Shown here: positions 25,744 through 37,579 of the stretch, one piece after another
Numbering within the stretch: position 1 is the first letter of the stretch
Layout: each line of letters starts with the position of its first letter
NCBI GenBank assembly: GCA_010015675.1
Contig: ML976980.1
Coordinates: 97,173-161,172 of the forward strand
Length of the DNA: 64,000 nt
Direction of reading: 5' to 3'
DNA from: Byssothecium circinans
Lineage: Eukaryota; Ascomycota; Dothideomycetes; Pleosporales; Massarinaceae
The notes under the pieces: model-generated
Database searches by the model: none
What the model was told of the DNA's origin: nothing
What the model saw: only the letters and a program-made list of their open reading frames with translations
Program-made: the position numbers and the translations under genes

Positions 25744-27407
25744 TCAATATATCGATCCAGCCCTCGTGGTGTCCACAAAAACCCAGCCAGGTTCCTCATC
25801 TCCGTATGATTCCCAGACCAAAATTTCTTCGTCAGAGAACCTCGAATCCCCTTCTTCACCAGGTACCTGAACATAAGTGCATGGTCAGTAAAGCTCATCT
25901 AGAGGGCCAGTAACGTGCCGGCTCGTGACTTGCTAGGATGACAAGCCACTTCAGTTGGTTCATAATGTACGGTGTGGTCAACGTACCGAAGAAAACTCCA
26001 CACCCAACTCCGCAAATTGCTTTTTGATTCCCTCGACCGAAGGTGGGTAATGTCCAAACCACGGATGCCATTCGGCCACCGTTACACTCTTCAGGTCGGG
26101 TAATTGACCCGTACGCCTACGCTCAATAATGCCGTATAAGTTGCGGTCAAAGTCGGCCGCGTGGTTGTCCAAGTTCTGAGCACTCTGGGTATCGTAGTAC
26201 TCGCTCGCATATTGGGTATCGTAGTACTCCCTCGCATATTGGGCCACAAGTGTTAATTCCTGGAGCCCTTGAGGAAGAACGTCGGAAAATTGAGGTCCAT
26301 TGGCTGGTCGGAAGTGCATAATACAGCACTCAACCAGACGAAGATTGGCAGAGTGACAGAGTGGCGTGAGTAAAGCGTATATATCATTACCCGGACCACC
26401 GGAACTCAAGGTATCATCCCACACTCGAAGTGTGGCCAAGGAATGATGATATTTCGACAGTTGTTTCCCTAGCTGGATGTAGTTGAACTCTTCTCTTTGT
26501 GAATTGTCAAGGTCGGGCATATCGTTCTCCATATGCTCATAAGTGAACGACTTCAAGTCAGGCAGAACAGCAAATAGAGCCCACAAGTCTTGGAGGCCAA
26601 TAAATGATTCCCAAAAATGAAGGTACTCAATTTTGGATCCCTTGTTCTCAAGCAGAGAGGCGAAAGACAGCCGTGGATAATCCACTTCCCACTCGAACAT
26701 TCTTCCTAGCTGGTGACGCACGTAGACGACTTGCGTAAGATCCAGTGTGCGCAGAGAGGGGAGAATGAAGAGAGCTGCGACGTTCTCAAGCCGCATCGGA
26801 CCTTGAATGAATGCCTCCGTTAAGTTTGAAAATGCATGCGGAGTAGCTTGCAATATGGGTCTGAACCAATATACGTGATCGTCCCATCCGTACGTTCCGG
26901 ATACTCTCAGTCGTTCCAGTTTCTCGGAAAACATTAGGAGAGCGCTCAAAATATGCTCAGCATTCAGTAGAAAGGGCCCTTGAAGCTTGTCAGCTAATTG
27001 CTTGGCGTAGAATCCTTCGGATTTTAGCTTTTGAATGATCAGAGAATCGGGCTTTGGGTCCAGTCCTCGTTGATGTCGGCGAATAGGATCTGAATCATCG
27101 ACCCACGACACATTCTTCAAATGTTGTGATAGGTCCGGGCGTGTGACGAAGGTCCTCAACAGAAGTGTCGGATACCTGGAGTAGGAATTAGGGGATTAGC
27201 CAACCCCTTTCAGGTCGGTAAAAGACATCCAAGGAGCCCTCATACGTACCCCTGGCTGAGAGTGAATTGAGAGTACAGGGTTTTCTCAGAGATGGATTGT
27301 AGACGACGACTCGTAAGGTTGAGATTTCGGAGGGCACGAGAATCTGGAATGTACCCAATAATGGTGAGGAGTAATTCGTCCGGCAGGCCTTCAAGGCTCG
27401 CAGACAT
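25744..27407 (-). CDS. F-box protein with leucine-rich/LRR-like C-terminal region, three exons
   Basis: Model: exon 1 27407-27250, exon 2 27175-25987, exon 3 25866-25744, 489 residues. The start is the ATG of MSASLEGLPDELLLTIIGYI, an F-box (residues about 5-50, with Leu-Pro-Asp-Glu-Leu and SRRLQSISEKTLY). The long middle region has irregular Leu-rich units typical of fungal F-box proteins. Exon 3 adds an acidic tail (VPGEEGDSRFSDEEILVWES). It was placed by a phase-0 GTACGT donor and TTCAG acceptor; otherwise the frame would stop at once after the donor. F-box proteins recruit substrates to SCF ubiquitin ligases through Skp1. The substrate cannot be told. A 9-residue unit is duplicated in tandem near residue 375. 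Confidence 0.82.
26187..26240 (-). repeat. 27-bp direct tandem duplication in the F-box gene
   Basis: Two adjacent 27-bp copies differ at one base. They encode consecutive units YAREYYDTQ and YASEYYDTQ. The length is a multiple of three, so the frame is kept. Confidence 0.9.
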
Positions 27408-27999
27408 GTCTGCTGTCTGCAATCAAAAGTGTTGGAACTGAACCAGAAGGCCAGCTCTTCAAACGAGCGAGGAGAGTTGCGATAGGCGAAGTGGGAAATG
27501 GAGCTTGTTGTGGAATCTGAATGGCGAAATACAAATCAATTCGAGAAGCCGTTCTAGCACTGTTTAGGCTAGCGCGCCATCTCGTCAGCAACCACAAATC
27601 TCAGGTCAGCTGGCTGTCACATCTCAGGACTCAAATCTTTTAAGAGACGGTCGATGGCAACAATCACAATCACATCACGCATCTAGCAATGGAATAGTTT
27701 CGCCCAGGATTTTGACATTGATTGGATGTTAGACTAAGGCGACATTTCTTGAGATGTTCTCAGAGATAAAACAAACTTTCCATAGACCGGCCTGACCCAA
27801 GACCCAGCCGATAGAGACTCCGATTCACTTTTCCGACCCTATGATATGACGATTAAGTAAACCAAAGCCTAAATATCTAACGAGCATGACGAAGGGATAG
27901 GCAACGCCAAAGTTCCGTACACAAACGGTATTCGGCAGCTAGATCATGATGTGTTCATGCCGTAGCCTGGATCACGCGCATGCCAGCCGGAGCAGCCAT
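27408..27999. other. Intergenic stretch
   Basis: About 590 bp between the F-box gene start and the 3' end of the RRM gene; both are on the minus strand. No supported feature. Confidence 0.5.
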
Positions 28000-29265
28000 C
28001 TAAGCCGCAACCGGAGCAGCAGCGGGTGTCTCAGTCTCAGCAGGGGCAGCCTCGGTGGTAGGGGCAGCGGCAGCCTCCTCGCCCTCAGCGGGGGCATCGG
28101 GGTGGTCGTCCTCCTTTCCGGGCGAGTCGATGGCGACCTTGACGGCGATCTCGCGGCCCTCGATCTCCTTGCCGTTCATCTCCTCGCAAGCCTTCTGCTG
28201 GAGTTCCTCAGAGCCGAGGGTGACGAAACCGAAACCACGACCCTTGCGAGGCTCGCCACGGGCCTGGAGTTTCTTGACCATGAAGCGAGGGATGGGGCGG
28301 AGGGCGATCTTAGCGGTGGTGGGGGAGTAGTCCTTGAAGATCTCCAAGAGCTGTGAGAGAGTTAGCAGACGATTATAGGAGGGAAACGACGCTGGCACGA
28401 ACCTTGTCTTCCTTCAGGTCATACGGGAGGTTGGCAACCATGACCTTGGTCTTGGAGGGGACACCGTCCTCGGGAGGACCGCGCTGCTTGCGCTCGCGAG
28501 GCTCACGAGGAGCCTGCTTCTTATCAGATCCCTTTTCAACAGTGAGTGCCTCGTTCGTAGTCTCGGTCAAAGGAATGACTTGGCCGGGTACATTTGTGGG
28601 AGCGCTGTCAGCGGGGGCAGCATCGACGAGCTCGACCTGGTCGGCGGCCTCGGCACCGTCGGCATTCTGCGTGTCGTTAGCTAGGCTTCAATGTGCTGTG
28701 CAAATGGTGGACTTACAGCACGGCCGCCACGGCCCTGGCGGGCACCACGTCCACGGCCACGACCGCGTCCACGGGTGGAAGCACGGCGGCGGGTCTCGTT
28801 GGCGCCTTCAGCACCGCTGCCGGCACCCTCAGCGTGGGCCTCGGGAGTACGGGCGAGCTGGATGGAGACCTTGCGCTCCAGAATTGCTTTGCCGTTGAGC
28901 TCAGCGATGGCGCGCTCGGCCTCGGTGGGGGTGGAGAGGGCAACGAAGGCATAGCCGACGGGGCGGGAGGTACGAGGGTTGGTGGGGATGGTGACGGACT
29001 CGCTGGTCGCATGTTAGCTGGAGGGCCAGATGGCGTCTGCTGCGTCTACGTACACAAGGTAGTCCTTGAAGAAGTCCTTCAGCTCCCCCTCGGTGGTCGC
29101 ATACGCGAGGTTTCCAATGTAGAGTCGCCTACCCTCGGCGGCGCTGGCAAGGACAGCCTCGTTCTCGGCTGCCGTGGGCTGCGTGGAGCCAGCGGTCTCG
29201 GTGGTGGTGTTGTCGAGGGAGGTGGTGGCCATCTGGGCGGTGACACTGTCGACAGATGCGGACAT
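28000..29265 (-). CDS. RRM-RGG-RRM RNA-binding protein (Sbp1-like), four exons
   Basis: Model: exons 29265-29054, 29002-28717, 28666-28403 and 28350-28000, 370 residues. All introns are about 50 bp; the third uses a weak GTTCGT donor. RRM1 (about residues 46-125) has RNP2 RLYIGNLAY and RNP1 RPVGYAFVAL. A Gly-Arg-rich linker (TRGRGRGRGRGARQGRGG) follows. RRM2 (about 238-315) has RNP2 KVMVANLPYDL and RNP1 KGRGFGFVTL. The tail is rich in Ala, Glu and Pro. The RRM-RGG-RRM order matches yeast Sbp1, an mRNA-binding translational repressor and decapping factor. Equivalence to Sbp1 is an inference from architecture. RNP1 of RRM1 is split from its RNP2 by intron 1, and RRM2 by intron 3, both rejoined in frame by the model. 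Confidence 0.88.
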
Positions 29266-30083
29266 GTTTGCTGAAGTTTTGGATTGATGACACGAAGATC
29301 GAGCGTGCTAGTGGTTGAGGAAACTTGGAGTCCTGGTTAACCTAGGCAAAAGGTTGACCGTGAACAGTTGTAGTTTGTGGGTGATGGGGATTGTCGAACC
29401 GCCTGGAGTGGTGGAACTTGATTGACGAGAGGGGGGTGGGTAGCTACGAGCCCGGAACGTGAGAGAGAAGCTTTGGAATAGAGGGGGTTGATCTGCTGAA
29501 GTTGTCTGTTGGGTGGGAAAAGGAGGGCAGGCGCGGAGCTCAAATATTATTCTGGAGGCTCGACTCACGGACCAACGCTTGCCCGATTAGGCCTAGTAGG
29601 GAAGGTTCGACATCGCGGCCCCCGGCCAGTGGCCCAGTGAGATTACCATGCCATGTCACCGCCACAGAAAAGGGGTGACGCCATACGGCAATCGGTCTGC
29701 AGGTAAAGGTGCCTTAGACTTCACCTGAATATCTATACAGTGCATGTGGGCCCGTATGTGCGGCACCGTCGCTCTGGTAGGTGAGTTACATAAGCGAGAG
29801 ATAGCCGAACGCCACACAATCATGCCTGCCGCGCCGTCTGTTTGTTCAGCAGGAGCGACAGAAGGCGGTTTCCTCTTTTACCATGCTATTTCCTTCCACG
29901 GACGCTAGACGCCAGACGCCAGACGTCGGTAGGCGCCGGCAGACGAGCAAGTGGATCCGCCGAATTTCGGATATGCCCCGGTAGCGGCTTGTATCATTAC
30001 ACTTGCTCACCCAGCAGACTAGAATAGGCAGCACACTACATCTCATATCTTGTATCTTATTCTTCACATATTATACATCTGCC
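29266..30083. promoter_or_regulatory. Shared divergent promoter region of the RRM gene and TAH18
   Basis: The two genes are transcribed outward from this 818-bp gap. No TATA box or named operator was recognised. No other gene is present. Confidence 0.4.
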
Positions 30084-32253
30084 ATGACAACACGCCGCGC
30101 TCTGGTTGTCTACGGCTCCGAGACGGGGAATGCGCAGGACGTGGCTGAAGAGCTGGGAAGGATCGCCGAACGCCTGCGGTTTGACACCGAAGTGGCCGAG
30201 TTGAACGCCATCAGCCCTGTATGTCAAGAGCATCCGCGCCGTTTGCACTGTGTTTGACATATTGTAGAAGCAACTGCTGCAACACTCGGTAGTGCTGATT
30301 GCCATCTCCACGACCGGCCAGGGCGAGCTGCCTGCCAATACACAGACCTTTTGGAAGGCACTGAGAAGCACTAAACTAATACCGGGTTGCCTGCAGCAGG
30401 TCAAGTTTGCGTCGTTTGGGCTTGGAGATACCTCTTATCCGAAGTGAGTAGAGAGTAGGCAGTGAGAATAGGCTCTGACCACACTAGATTTAATTGGGCA
30501 CATCGGAAACTCTACAATCGGCTGGTCGGGCTAGGAGCACATCCAATATGTGATCGAGGAGAGTCTGATGAGCAGCACCCCGAAGGGTATGCCATTCTTT
30601 TTGCTCGCCTCTTTACAACACATCTCTCCCCTCTTCTACACTATCATCATTCATCCATGTCTTCTATCATGCAAACCTCTGTAACCTTTCCACCACTAAC
30701 CCGATTCCTACCTCAGAGTCGACGGCACATTTCTTCCATGGTCCACCACCCTTCAACATCGTCTCCTTGAAGAGTACCCTCTACCAGAGGGCGTCGAGCC
30801 GATACCGGACAACGTCCTCCTAGACCCGAAATGGCTTCTAGACTTTGCTGATGGCGCTCAACAGCCACAAGAATCCAGTCAGGACACCATCAGTCCTTCG
30901 AAAGTACAAAATGGTGATGTTGAAGTGCTACCCCCGGACGTCCTCCTTGACATACCAGGAGGCCTGACCGCGAAGATTGCCTCAAATGAACGCTTAACTC
31001 CAACAACCCACTGGCAAGATGTCCGTCATCTCACTCTCGATATTGAAGGCCACCACTCCTACGCCCCCGGGGACGTGCTTACGATATACCCGAAAAACTT
31101 CCCCGTCGACGTCAACGAATTCCTGTCCGTCATGAACTGGACATCCACAGCCGACGCGCCCCTCGAATTTGTTCCATCATCGCCCTCAGTCCCCACATCA
31201 TCCCGACTTCCAAGCCCACACCTCCCGCCATCTTCTACCATCACACTACGCACGCTTTTGACCAACCACCTCGACATAATGTCCATTCCGCGCCGCTCCT
31301 TCTTCGCACACCTCGCACACTTCACGACTGACGAATTCCAACGAGACCGCCTCATCGAATTCACGAATCCTGAATACATCGATGAACTTTACGACTACAC
31401 AACACGACCTCGACGGAGTATCCTTGAAGTGCTGCAAGAATTTGAGACGGTGAAGATACCCTGGCATCGAATCTGCAGTATCATCCCCGCAATCCGTGGT
31501 CGTCAGTTCAGCATAGCTAGTGCGATGATACCAACCCCACTAAATAAATCTCCAGACGAAGCAGCAAGGACGAAAGTTGAGCTTCTGATCGCGATAGTCA
31601 AATACCGCACAGTCATCAAGAAGATACGACAAGGCGTTTGCACACGCTACATTGATACTCTCAAACCGGGTCAGGCCATTACCGTCACGCTTTCAAAGGG
31701 CGGACTAGGTGTTACGAAAAAAGAAATAGGGAGACCAGTTGTTATGGTAGGCCCAGGGACTGGCGTAGCGCCTATGCGGGCGTTGACGTACCAGCGAAAG
31801 CTCTGGCGCGAAGAGATACAGGATCAAGACTTGCCGAGGGATATACTATTCTTTGGGTGTCGGAACGCTGATTCGGACTTCTTCTTCAGGGGAGAGTGGG
31901 AGAAGTTGAAGAAGGATGGTGTGCCGCTGGATGTCTTTGCTGCGTTTTCGAGGGATCAGGTTAGTCTCCACCTTCTCTTTATATTCGTTTTAAGAGTGTG
32001 TTGACCCTTTCGTCAGAGACAGAAGGTCTACGTACAGGATCTTGTGCGCGAACGGAGCGCTCGGGTATACGAAGCGCTTGGGAAGCAGGACGGCATTGTG
32101 TATATCTGCGGGTCATCGGGGAAGATGCCGCAGGCGGTCAGAGAGGCGCTGATCGAAGCATTCCAAAAGGAGGGCGGTATGGCGAGAGAGGATGCAGAAG
32201 CTACATTGACGAGAATGGAGAAGACTGGACGGTACAAGCAGGAGACGTGGTAG
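30084..32253 (+). CDS. TAH18: NADPH-dependent diflavin oxidoreductase TAH18, five exons
   Basis: Model: exons 30084-30218, 30268-30443, 30488-30586, 30717-31959 and 32017-32253, 629 residues, close to the roughly 620 of the family. The N-terminus is an FMN flavodoxin domain (ALVVYGSETGNAQDVAEEL, then FASFGLGDTSYPKFNWAHRK across two introns). The FAD-binding region follows, with the RxYS-type motif GRQFSIASA near residue 397. The NADPH site has GPGTGVAPMRAL near 482 and FFGCRNADSDF. The C-terminus ends in Trp (YKQETW), as is typical. In known biology Tah18 passes electrons from NADPH to Dre2 for cytosolic Fe-S cluster assembly. Flavodoxin, FAD and NADPH modules are all intact in this model. 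Confidence 0.92.
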
Positions 32254-32351
32254 AGTAGCTTGATCACTTCCTGGAACCGAATCCGGGAAAGCCACTGCTG
32301 TATTTTACTCATACATTGTAGCTCTTTTCAAATCTACAAACCAACCACCAC

Positions 32352-33215
32352 TCACAAAGCCCCCAACTCCTTCAACTTCCCAATCATCCCATCCACATCC
32401 TCCACCTTCACACCACCCTTCCGAGGCGGCGGCTCCGTCACCTTGACCGTCTTCAACCTCGGCGCAACATCCAGCCCATAATCCTCCAAAGTCTTCTTCT
32501 CCATCGGCTTCTTCTTCGCCTTCATAAGATTCGGCAAACTCGCATACCTCGGCTCATTCAACCTCAAATCCGTCGTAATCACCATGGGCAACTTGGCCCT
32601 AACCGTCTCCACGCCACCATCAACCTCCTTCGTCACCGTAACCATATCCCCCTTAATTTCCACCTTACTCGCCTGCGTAGCCTGACTCCAATTCAGCAGC
32701 CCCGCAAGCATCTGCCCCGTCTGCCCCGCATCATCATCAATACTTTGTTTCCCCAAAATCACCAAATCGCTCTTCTGCTCCTCCACTACCTTCTTAAGCA
32801 GCTTCGCGACGCCCAGGGGTTCTAGCTCGGGACTTTTCTCGTCGACAACGACGTGGATACTGCGGTCGGCGCCGAGGGCCATGGCGTTGCGCAGCATATC
32901 TTGCGACTTTGCGGGGCCGGCGGTGAAGGCGAGGATTTCGGCTATGGGGGTGCTTTTTCGTTCGCGTAGGCGGACGGCTTCTTCGATGGAGAGCTCGTCG
33001 AACGGGTTCATGGAGTGTTTTACTCCAGTGGTTTCTATGGCCGTTTGGGCGCGGTTTACACGCGGTTTGGTCTTCAGTTGCTTCGTTAGTATGGGAAGGT
33101 GTAATGGTGTAATGGCTTGGGAGGGGCCGAGCTTGTGAAAGAGTGCTGCGTAGGAAAGTCTTACGGCGTAGTCAATGACCCGCTTGACCGGGACTAGTAT
33201 CCTTAATCCTGACAT
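32352..33215 (-). CDS. Electron transfer flavoprotein beta subunit, two exons
   Basis: Model: exon 1 33215-33165, exon 2 33071-32352, 256 residues, matching the usual ETF-beta length. The genomic frame is open through the 93-bp intron (33164-33072), so a naive reading gives 31 extra residues between VIDYA and KPRVN. The GTAAGA donor, ACTAAC branch site and AAG acceptor, and the family alignment, argue that it is spliced out. Motifs include LVPVKRVIDYA, GVKHSMNPFDELSIEEAVR, GADRSIHVVV and the AMP-binding signature VILGKQSIDDDAGQTGQ. In mitochondria ETF alpha/beta carries electrons from acyl-CoA dehydrogenases to ETF-QO. No long presequence is visible, as for other beta subunits. It is convergent with TAH18, 98 bp away. 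Confidence 0.92.
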   Translation of the reverse strand: MSGLRILVPVKRVIDYAVRLSYAALFHKLGPSQAITPLHLPILTKQLKTKPRVNRAQTAIETTGVKHSMNPFDELSIEEAVRLRERKSTPIAEILAFTAGPAKSQDMLRNAMALGADRSIHVVVDEKSPELEPLGVAKLLKKVVEEQKSDLVILGKQSIDDDAGQTGQMLAGLLNWSQATQASKVEIKGDMVTVTKEVDGGVETVRAKLPMVITTDLRLNEPRYASLPNLMKAKKKPMEKKTLEDYGLDVAPRLKTVKVTEPPPRKGGVKVEDVDGMIGKLKELGAL

Positions 33216-33948
33216 GCTGGGCTGTGCTTCCACCTGCTTCCCCTGGCTGTTGTACTGGTAGGCAATTGGAGAGTGGTAGATGTGTAGCAGGGGTGGGGGG
33301 AACGATGAAGTTCGGATCAGAGCTCAATGCTTGACGTCGTCTCGCTTGCTTAAGCCGAGGTCCTTGTCGGAGATGACTAAGCACATAACTTCATGTTCAT
33401 CGCGACCCGCTCAAGCTGAACATCGTCACCTCCTCGACGGGCATCTATCGATATGTGTACATTGCTTGTCTTGTCATATGTCGAAACTAATCGTGATCCA
33501 ACACGGTTATGCAGGGCGCCTAAAACATAGCCGACAATCGAATACTGAGAAGATCGTCCCTACTGCGCGACCATTAGCCATGAGTTACACATGGACCCCA
33601 CAACAACCCCAACGAACACCATGCGATCACCTTAACTGTAACACAATATAGATGAAAGATAAGCCGAGGAAGCGAGGGATATACGATCCTCGAAATAAAC
33701 TACTGCACAGTTTTATTGTAAAGTGGATGGCCTTGCAGACATCGGACTTCCATCATACGTCAGGCAAAAAGCGACCCCATACTGCCTTCGTCCGTATTGC
33801 ACTACATCTCTATTATAGGCGTCACTTGATATCCCAGCGTACACGTCTTTCGGTCTTGAGAAGGCGCGTTGCTCTAGCTGTCTGGGATCGTCTCAGAATC
33901 TCCGCTAACACGTTGTTGTCTCTGATTGCCGTCCTTACTTTCAGACTC
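33216..33948. other. Divergent intergenic region between ETF-beta and the HET gene
   Basis: The HET reading frame stays open upstream to 33652, including an ATG there. That extra 99-residue stretch is Arg/His/Leu-rich and unlike HET N-termini, so I treat it as leader. No other feature. Confidence 0.5.
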
Positions 33949-36439
33949 ATGGCTCTCCACCATTCGATGTCGATTCATTGTAACACTTGCATTCCTTCTT
34001 CCAAGTATCACTCACGAAAACATTTTACAGACCTTCTGTCTTCTGGTTGTCGACGCTGCTTAGCCATATATGATACTTTGCATATGCTCGCATCATTCAC
34101 CGACGATAGGGCTAGTTTCGAACTGCGGATATCGGGCAAGAGTCACAGACGACCGCGCTCACATGTCATACTGTATGTGCAACAACCTTCCGTGCGAAGG
34201 CGCCGCGATGAAACGTTCAAATTCGATTTATATTCAGACCGCAGTAAGTGCCTCCTACCTCTCCCAAAAATATTGGCTAAGTCCTCTTTGGCAGAAGATG
34301 CATGTCGAGTCTGGCATGGAATTTATTACGCTCCACACGTCACCACCAAACCTTCTCATACCGATGTCGCTGATCAAGCCAGACGATGGCTGGACCATTG
34401 CATATCAAAACACTCCATGCACTGCCCACCCACAGTCCAAAAGTTGCCACGGCGTGTGATTGATGTGGGAAATGCTTCCTACGGACCTCGAATTCACGAA
34501 GCCAAACCGAACGAGACTGGATCGTACACGTGCCTTAGCTATTGCTGGGGTACTGATCAACAATATGCAACAAAATCCGACAACATCAAGTCACGAAAAT
34601 TTGGCTTCGATGCTAATGTCATGCCCGCCACTATAAAAGACGCCATTGTTGTTACTCGCCACATGGGGATTCGATACCTCTGGGTTGATAGCCTCTGCAT
34701 CATCCAAGATAGCAACCCCGACTGGCTTTGGGAGTCGGCACAAATGTGCTCCATTTATTCCGGTGCTACCGTCACCCTCGCTGCGGTCGATTCGCCGGAT
34801 TGCAATATGGGCCTTTGTGTAGCTGGAGCCGGTCGACGTATATGCAGTGTCCAGTTCGAAGACTTAAATATGTATGCACGGGAACACATCCACTCTGAAC
34901 TCGGCCGTTTCGATAGTGGGAACAAGCACGCATCCACACTGCAGAAAGATGTGTTGCATGGGCGCGGTTGGGTAGGCATTATGTCCACTGCACTTTGAAT
35001 TCACGCTAACCTAGCTACAATCCAGGCTTTACAAGAGTTGGTACTATCACCAAGAGTTCTTTGGTGTATGGGGTCCGAGCTGTTCTGGAACTGTCTGTGC
35101 GAAACGGCCTGCGAATGCCATCCCGAGCCGACGACCGATTTGATGGCGAAGAAGGAATACAAATGGGACTGGATGCTACGAAAGATCCCGAATCTAGACC
35201 GGCTTCCGTTAAAACAGATTGATTGGAATGACATGTGGCTCGAATTGGTCTCGCAGTATACGCGACGCCGCTTGACTTTAATAACAGATCGACTGCCTGC
35301 TATTGCTGGGCTTGCAAAACAGTTGTCATCTCGACTTGGCGTACGGTACCTCTATGGATTGTGGGAAACGGAAAATTTTGTGGATTGCTTGCTGTGGCAT
35401 GTCTCCAAGCACGATACATATGGAGCGGAGTTGAGTGCAAGGTAACATTCTCCACCATGTGGAAACATCACCGAGACTGACTTGCATACAGTTCGTATAC
35501 CCTCCCTCTAAACATTTTGTTGCCTCTGCAGACATCTAGGAGCTGTTCTGACTTCTTAATCCACAGGCTACGCGCCGTCTTGGTCATGGGCTAGTGTCAC
35601 AGGTCACATCAACTTTCCGAAACCTTTAGGTTCAGGTGGCTATCAAGGCGACAGAGAACTTGCAATAAGAGCGTCGGATTGTAGAACAAGAGCTAGCGCA
35701 ACAGGTAGACAGCAATGCGAGCGGTCGGAATGCCGATGTCTCTCAAAGACCAGGATCTGGCAGCTCGAACTTGTCGAAATCACAACAGGTACGTTTTAAA
35801 CACAACAGCCCTAATTGCCCCATCCTTCCCCATCCTTACGCCAAGCTGTTCAAGTACGGCTCAACCGAAATCTGACCATCTATAGGCACGAGTAATGAAT
35901 TCGGCTCCGGGTCCGGACACATCAAGCTCTCCTCTGTTCTTGTGCCCGTTGAAATCCGCTCCCTAGAAGACGGCGAGAACTTCGTCTACCGTCACAACAC
36001 CACTCCAAGCTTCAGCAACAACATCTCCAAAACATCAATCACCCACATTCTCTTCTCCGCCTTGTCAACCAACAACTGGCGTCCCGATCGAACGCCTTTC
36101 GCCGATGACTGGGCGCGAGTCCGCTATTTGAAGAAAGATATTTGGTTCATCTTTGCTAATTTACTCGTCGATGGCGAGGGACATGCAATATGGTTTCAGG
36201 GGTTGATCGTGCAGAGGGTGGTGAAGAGGACGAAGAAGGGGTGGAGGAGGACCGTGAGCGATAACGTGCAGTTTCGGAGGTTGGGGGTGGGGAACGGGAC
36301 GTTTTTGCTTTCGGGGGGTGAAGGTGAGTGGTTCTTTCCCAGTTGTGAAGATGTATGACTTGGTGTGCTTATCTTTTGGGAAGGGAGTTGGGAGCTTTGG
36401 CAATCGCTGGGGAAGAGGGAGTCGATAGAGTTGATTTAG
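33949..36439 (+). CDS. Heterokaryon incompatibility (HET) domain protein, six exons
   Basis: Model: exons 33949-34243, 34295-34971, 35026-35434, 35567-35788, 35886-36323 and 36384-36439, 698 residues. The start MALHHSMSIHCNTCIPSSKY is chosen for the Cys-containing head usual in the family. The HET core (about residues 176-330) has SYTCLSYCWGTD, PATIKDAIVVTRHMGIRYLW, VDSLCIIQDS and GRGWALQELVLSPRVL. Downstream come APSWSWASVTG and a tail ending ELWQSLGKRESIELI. The family triggers cell death upon non-self fusion, or acts as a sensor. Doubts: the 51-bp first intron is in frame and could be coding; the exon 3 donor is either 35435 (in frame with APSWSWAS) or the better-looking GTAACA at 35442 (frame-shifting); the last exon could instead be read through to a stop at 36358. 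Confidence 0.8.
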
Positions 36440-37579
36440 TGGCGGGGTTGGAGCATGCTGCGTCTCTACCGTCATGGGCTTTCGACCGGATCATGTGAGT
36501 CTTACGATTCTTTGCATTTGAATTTTGGTTGAGCTAATGATTGTAGAACGGCAAGTACGCGACTACTCTCACTAAATTGCGGCGGTGCTTCCGCACTATA
36601 GTGATGGAGGATACTGCTCCCACCGAGCCCTTTATTTTAAATTTGAGCTCGATGGGCTTTCGAAACTTTATAGACATGGCCTCTACCAGCAAGCCAAAAA
36701 GATACTATGCCCTTGGAAGCGCGACGCTTGTGTTCGATTTTGGGAGGTCGAATCGTACTCACTGGCCCTCAACCATCAGCCAGGTTCAGCATCGAATACG
36801 GCCCAAAGGGGCTCTCCTTGATGATTGGGAGAGATGATTTTCGGTCAGAATATCGAGTTGTGATGCAAGAACGGCGCTCATCACACGCAGAGGAGCCCTA
36901 GAGTGGTATGGCTCTGGTTTAAGAGCTGGAACTTGAAACGGCTTCGATGCACACTTAAGAATGTCTAGTATTGTGTCAAAAATCTAGCGCATGTTCATAA
37001 AAGTTTGAAGCGCGAGCAGGACAGCTAACTACTTTGATCCAGCTTGCCAAGTGGACGACATGAAGTGAAAGGCCTTCGCACGTGAGATGGACTAGCACCG
37101 CCACGACCCCTCCTTGCGCCTAACGCTCTTCTACAATACCACGCTACAACACTACGTACACGGAAGCAGCCACATGGATAACACAGAGCACGGAAAAATA
37201 AAAATCTGGCCCCCAATTCCCACACCTGCATTCTCCGGACGAAATATCACAGCCAATCAGAGCCGTCGCTCTCCTGCCGTGCTTACAAAACGCAGCTTCG
37301 GAAGCCGGGAGTGAGGCAATCCCGGCTTTCACGCATATTAGTCACCTAATCTTCACGTATGCTTACCAAGTTAACATGTCAGGTCGAGATTGAGGAAGAG
37401 TATAAAGAAGGTAGGATATCGTTAAGTACGGTATCTTCTGATAATCATCACATTCATCTTCTTCACCTCGATACAAATATCCCAACCCCAAGCACTATCC
37501 CGCTGTCCCATCAAACTCATCCCCTACCTATCCCAGCTTGAATCCCTCTGTCCCCCCTACCTCCTCGCCTCAAAAAACC
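36440..37579. other. Intergenic stretch with overlapping unexplained open frames
   Basis: Just after the HET stop, other frames stay open. One (about 36386-36497) reads AIAGEEGVDRVDLVAGLEHA and ends at a GTGAGT. After a TTGTAG acceptor near 36546 another runs to 36837. They may be a gene relic or an alternative 3' end of the HET gene. I cannot build a consistent model. The rest is the promoter of the FAD oxidoreductase gene. Confidence 0.35.

Noticed and set aside
33652..33948. In-frame upstream extension of the HET gene
   Set aside because: The 99 extra residues are Arg/His/Leu-rich and unlike HET N-termini; a Cys-containing head begins at the ATG at 33949.
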